The notes beneath the pieces were generated by a model. The model was not told the origin of the DNA. It searched no databases and saw only the letters and a list, made by a program, of their open reading frames with translations. Made by a program: the position numbers and the translations under genes. A stretch of DNA of 64,000 nucleotides, from NCBI GenBank assembly GCA_020634615.1, contig JACKBI010000002.1, forward strand, positions 124,001 to 188,000, given 5' to 3'. This DNA comes from Anaerolineales bacterium (GTDB lineage: Bacteria; Chloroflexota; Anaerolineae; JAAEKA01). Positions 61,139-64,000 of the stretch are shown one piece after another. Numbering within the stretch: the stretch's first letter is position 1; each line of letters starts with the position of its first letter.

Positions 61139-61704
61139 GTCTCAGTACTCAAGGGTGGATGCCAGCCCGCATCGATCCATAAGCATCGGGCGTTGGTGAG
61201 TGTCACACGATTCAGTCGCAGTGCACCGATCGTAGCACGCCCCACCGGCGTCAATCCGGCGATTACCAAACCATCTTCCTGCCAAACGAAGTGATCGAAC
61301 CAATTCTGTATACGTGGATTGAAGAGACGTACGGTGACGCCAGTCTCTGGATCGATCGCAGCGATCCGATTCCGCTTTAGGAGATTACATCTCCAGCAGG
61401 CCAAGCAAAGATTATCTTCATCAGACGAACCTCCCAGCGCTTGGGGAACGATATGATCTATGGTGAACTCGGCGCCCACAATGTGCTCAGAACTAAGAAG
61501 CTGTTTGAAAAGACTTCGGAAGTCGCCGACTGACTGTCACGACTGGCCTACAGCGGTTTTGACAGGCTACTCTTGTTGACTCGGCGACTTCCGAAGTCTG
61601 AACGGGCGACTTTTCAAACAGCTTCTAAGGCAATAACAACACCGATGCTGAAAATGATCGGTAACCGCCCGACGCATTGTCGCCGAGATAGTCGCTTGGG
61701 TCAT
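61135..61704 (-). pseudogene. HNH endonuclease gene interrupted by a MITE-like element
   Basis: The 3' part (61479-61135) encodes the HNH core FTIDHIVPQALGG, NLCLACWRCNLLK and a family-typical tail (RLFNPR, DHFVW, AGWHPP). The 5' part (61704-61625) encodes MTQATISATMRRAV...HRCCYCL, the missing first zinc CxxC. Between them lie 127 foreign bases and a CTAAG duplication. Removing element plus one CTAAG joins CYCL to SSEHIVGAEF in frame, giving about 145 residues with both CxxC knuckles. As it stands, the 5' frame hits a stop inside the element. The ATG at 61704 overlaps the upstream stop (ATGA), and the 3' end overlaps nadC (GTGA). Confidence 0.88.
61498..61624. mobile_element. MITE-like non-autonomous element with 5-bp target duplication
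   Basis: 127 bases. The outer inverted repeat is AAGCTGTTTGAAAAG (61498-61512, 61610-61624), and the inner one is 19 bases (61511-61529, 61581-61599, AGACTTCGGAAGTCGCCGA). It is flanked by CTAAG (61493-61497 and 61625-61629). It carries no gene. It is the best preserved member of the family seen at 31571, 48212 and 55690. Confidence 0.92.
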
Positions 61705-62114
61705 AGAGATTCAAGCAGCGTCGAGACATTCTGACCGCGTTCACGTAGCAACGCCGCCGCACGCGCGCGCAGCAGCATGACCCGCTCCTGGCGCATCGTC
61801 AATTGTTCGGCCTCGATTTCCTCCTCAGGGGACAGCCCTTCTCGCTGTCGTTTCAGCACGAGCGCCTGCATTCGCCGATTCTCACCTGCCGTCATGACGG
61901 TCTGAGCTGCGTGCCAAAGCTCTGAGTCGGTCAAGAAGACCATCTGCCCCAGTTCGTCGGCTATATCTGCGAGGAGGAAGTCAAGCACCGGCAGGGCATC
62001 CTCAACAACTGCCACCACCTCTTCTTCGACCGACCGCTGCATACGCCCGGCGCGCTGCTCGACTTGATGATACAGTTGATCCGACATTCGAATTGTCACA
62101 TTCTGAACGGCCAT
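61701..62114 (-). CDS. ribbon-helix-helix-like protein upstream of the HNH gene
   Basis: 137 residues from the ATG at 62114 (GAAGG upstream). The N-terminal VQNVTIRMSDQLYHQVEQRAGRMQRSVEEEV (in part) looks like an MetJ/Arc strand-helix-helix. The rest is an Arg/Glu-rich helical domain (RQREGLSPEEEIEAEQLTMRQERVML in part). It overlaps the HNH start by 4 bases. The pair looks like a regulator/antitoxin plus nuclease module, but no activity is proven. Confidence 0.72.
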   Translation of the reverse strand: MAVQNVTIRMSDQLYHQVEQRAGRMQRSVEEEVVAVVEDALPVLDFLLADIADELGQMVFLTDSELWHAAQTVMTAGENRRMQALVLKRQREGLSPEEEIEAEQLTMRQERVMLLRARAAALLRERGQNVSTLLESL

Positions 62115-62290
62115 TTGTACACCTTCGTTTCGTTCTGTTCGCAAGCCTACGGCAAGAACATTCGACTGCCCATCACTGATTGTAGCACACCAACGAGATC
62201 TGTCGCAATTGCATTGCTTCAGCGCCGCTGAACGAAACCGGGGTCGTTTCGCTCCGATTGGTCGCCAAAGTTTGCGACAACCAGTCCGGT

Positions 62291-62319
62291 TTTCAATTCT
62301 GCGCAATTCGTGATATTAT
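62291..62319 (+). promoter_or_regulatory. extended -10 promoter of typA
   Basis: TTTCAA (62291-62296), 17-base spacer and TATTAT (62314-62319) preceded by TG at the extended -10 position. Transcription should start near 62326. Confidence 0.6.
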
Positions 62320-62333
62320 AGCACTTGCTAAAG

Positions 62334-62358
62334 GACTTCGGCCCGTTCGGCCGAAGTC
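62334..62358 (+). other. hairpin in the typA leader
   Basis: A perfect 10-base stem (GACTTCGGCC with GGCCGAAGTC) around a 5-base loop, followed by TTTGCTTGT. It lies at the very start of the predicted typA transcript and could stabilise the mRNA or act as an attenuator. The arms share GACTTCGG with the MITE-like family. Confidence 0.65.
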
Positions 62359-62389
62359 TTTGCTTGTCCTACACGATTGAGAGAACAAA

Positions 62390-64000
62390 ATGAAGACAAA
62401 ACGTACTGACTTACGCAACATCGCCATTATCGCCCACGTCGACCACGGCAAGACGACCCTGGTCGACGGGCTTCTACGCCAGGCCCAGGTTTTCCGCGCC
62501 AACCAGCAGGTGGCCGAGCGGGTCATGGACTCCAACGACCTCGAGCGGGAGCGCGGCATCACGATCCTGGCCAAGAACACTGCCATCACCATTGTCGAAC
62601 CGGCGACCGGCGAACACATCAAAATCAACATCGTTGACACCCCCGGTCACGCCGACTTCGGCGGCGAGGTCGAACGCGTCCTCAATATGGTGGACGGCGT
62701 GCTGCTGCTGGTGGATGCGGCTGAAGGTCCCATGCCGCAGACCCGCTTCGTACTCAAGAAGGCGCTGGAGATGGGCCACCGCGCCATCGTGGTCATCAAC
62801 AAGGTGGACCGCAAGGACGCCGAACCGCAGCGCGTGCTCAACGAGACCTTCGAACTGTTTCTGGAACTGGGCGCCACCGACGACCAGGCCGACTTCCCGG
62901 TCGTCTACACCGTCGCCACCAAAGGCCAGGCCGGCCTGACCGAGCAACTGGGTCCCGACTTGCAGCCGCTCTTCGAGACGATCCTCAGCCACATCCCCTG
63001 TCCCGAGGTTGATCCCGACGCGCCGCTGCAGGTGCTGGTGACAACCCTGGCCTACGACAACTACCGCGGTCTGACGGCCATTGGCCGGATCTTCGCCGGC
63101 CGCATCGAGACCGGGCAACAACTGGCGCGGCTGACTCTTCATGGCGGCATGAGACTGGAGAAGGCCCGCTACCTGACCGTCCACGAAGGGCTGGAGCGGA
63201 TCGATGTCGAGCATGCAGAAGCAGGCGAGATCGTGGCCATCGCCGGGCTGGAGGAGATCGCGATCGGCGAGACGCTGGGTGATCCCGAAAATCCCATCCC
63301 GCTGCCAGTCATCAAGGTCGAGGCGCCCACCGTTCGCATGACCTTCGGCGTCAACACATCGCCGCTCACCGGCCGCGAGGGCAGATGGGGAACGTCGCGG
63401 CGGCTGCGCGAGCGACTGGACAACGAGCTGCGCCAGAACGTCGCGCTGCGGGTCGAGGACACTGAAAACGCCGACACCTTCCTGGTCTCCGGCCGCGGCG
63501 AGCTGCATCTGGCGATCCTGATCGAGACCATGCGGCGTGAGGGCTACGAGTTCCAGATCTCGCGCCCCGAGGTGATTATGCAGGACGGGCTGGACGGCGA
63601 GAAGCTGGAGCCCTACGAAGAAGTCCACATCGAGACCTCTCCGGAGACCGTGGGCGTGGTGATCGAGATGCTGGGCACCCGCCGCGGCCAGATGCTCAAT
63701 CTGCAAGACATGAACAACGGCAGCGTGCTCCTGACCTATCTGGTGCCAACCCGGGGCTTGCTCGGTTTCCGCTACCAGTTCCTGACCGCGACCCGCGGCA
63801 TGGGCACCATGCACAGCCTCTTCCATGACTACCTGCCACTGGCCGGCGCGCTGCCATCCCGATCGCGCGGCTCGCTGGTCGCCTGGGAATCGGGCACGAC
63901 CACAACCTACGGCCTGAAAAACGGCGAAGAACGCGGCGTGCTTTTCCTCGGCCCCGGCGTCGAAGTGTATCAGGGCATGGTCATCGGCGAACACCAGCGG
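62390..64000 (+). CDS. typA: translational GTPase TypA/BipA (3' end cut off by window)
   Basis: 537 residues visible of a family of about 600. G1 AHVDHGKTT, switch I RERGITI, G3 DTPGHADFGGE and G4 NKVD are intact, followed by the EF-G-like beta-barrel, domains III and V and the TypA-specific C-terminal domain (PTRGLLGFRYQFLTATRG in part). It binds ribosomes and helps assembly and stress or cold adaptation. The frame runs off the end of the window. Confidence 0.96.
   Translation, partial: MKTKRTDLRNIAIIAHVDHGKTTLVDGLLRQAQVFRANQQVAERVMDSNDLERERGITILAKNTAITIVEPATGEHIKINIVDTPGHADFGGEVERVLNMVDGVLLLVDAAEGPMPQTRFVLKKALEMGHRAIVVINKVDRKDAEPQRVLNETFELFLELGATDDQADFPVVYTVATKGQAGLTEQLGPDLQPLFETILSHIPCPEVDPDAPLQVLVTTLAYDNYRGLTAIGRIFAGRIETGQQLARLTLHGGMRLEKARYLTVHEGLERIDVEHAEAGEIVAIAGLEEIAIGETLGDPENPIPLPVIKVEAPTVRMTFGVNTSPLTGREGRWGTSRRLRERLDNELRQNVALRVEDTENADTFLVSGRGELHLAILIETMRREGYEFQISRPEVIMQDGLDGEKLEPYEEVHIETSPETVGVVIEMLGTRRGQMLNLQDMNNGSVLLTYLVPTRGLLGFRYQFLTATRGMGTMHSLFHDYLPLAGALPSRSRGSLVAWESGTTTTYGLKNGEERGVLFLGPGVEVYQGMVIGEHQR

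Noticed and set aside
62474..63994. 506-codon open frame on the minus strand
   Set aside because: Antisense to typA, whose GTPase motifs are all intact on the plus strand.

Overview
The window is GC-rich chromosomal DNA with densely packed genes in short runs on both strands. It contains a mitochondrial-type aconitase, NADP-type isocitrate dehydrogenase, the aspartate route to NAD, membrane glycosyltransferases fused to PA14 domains, and large cyclase-ATPase-TPR signalling proteins. This mix suggests Chloroflexota (Anaerolineae/Caldilineae-like). That placement is inferred from gene content; there is no rRNA or other marker here, and I see no tRNA, prophage or CRISPR array.

Layout. 1-5.4 kb: end of an ABC exporter and a soluble-adenylyl-cyclase-like protein. 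5.5-12.2 kb: a giant secreted protein with FG-GAP repeats, a HEYGH zinc motif and 17 tandem YGLGPNDL octads. 12.5-17.4 kb: small membrane protein, OsmC, DinB-like, YCII-like, and a SulP transporter with STAS and cyclic-nucleotide-binding domains. 17.4-21.7 kb (minus): SDR, CDGSH iron-sulfur protein, UBP zinc finger, MsrB, NmrA-like protein, PIG-L deacetylase, methyltransferase. 21.8-24.4 kb (minus): YceI and MarR, each with a matching operator, then icd. 24.4-31.3 kb: metalloprotease, hicBA, DCC protein, a repeat-filled gap, aconitase. 31.3-43 kb: PA14/NHL glycosyltransferase, small enzymes, a second cyclase-ATPase protein, an MDR oxidoreductase, an Mrr-like nuclease. 43-51.5 kb: toxin-antitoxin-like pair, second PA14 glycosyltransferase, channel-like protein, hydrolase, and a cluster of HMA-like, DUF5132-like, receiver and unknown proteins. 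51.8-56.5 kb: TetR-controlled HlyD/FtsX/ATPase efflux operon. 57-61.7 kb (minus): nadC-nadA-nadB behind an HNH gene. 62.4 kb to end: typA.

Three observations stand out. First, a family of MITE-like inverted-repeat elements occurs four times; one copy (61498-61624, 5-bp duplication CTAAG) splits an HNH endonuclease gene, and precise removal restores the frame. Second, the octad array in the giant protein keeps its protein sequence while its codons vary, and it resembles a shortened RTX calcium-binding repeat. Third, a composite-site soluble adenylyl cyclase lies about 10 kb from a SulP transporter fused to a cyclic-nucleotide-binding domain, which suggests an anion/bicarbonate-cAMP circuit. 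A MarR/SlyA-type regulator with two near-identical operators (one at its own gene, one at yceI) is the clearest regulatory unit.
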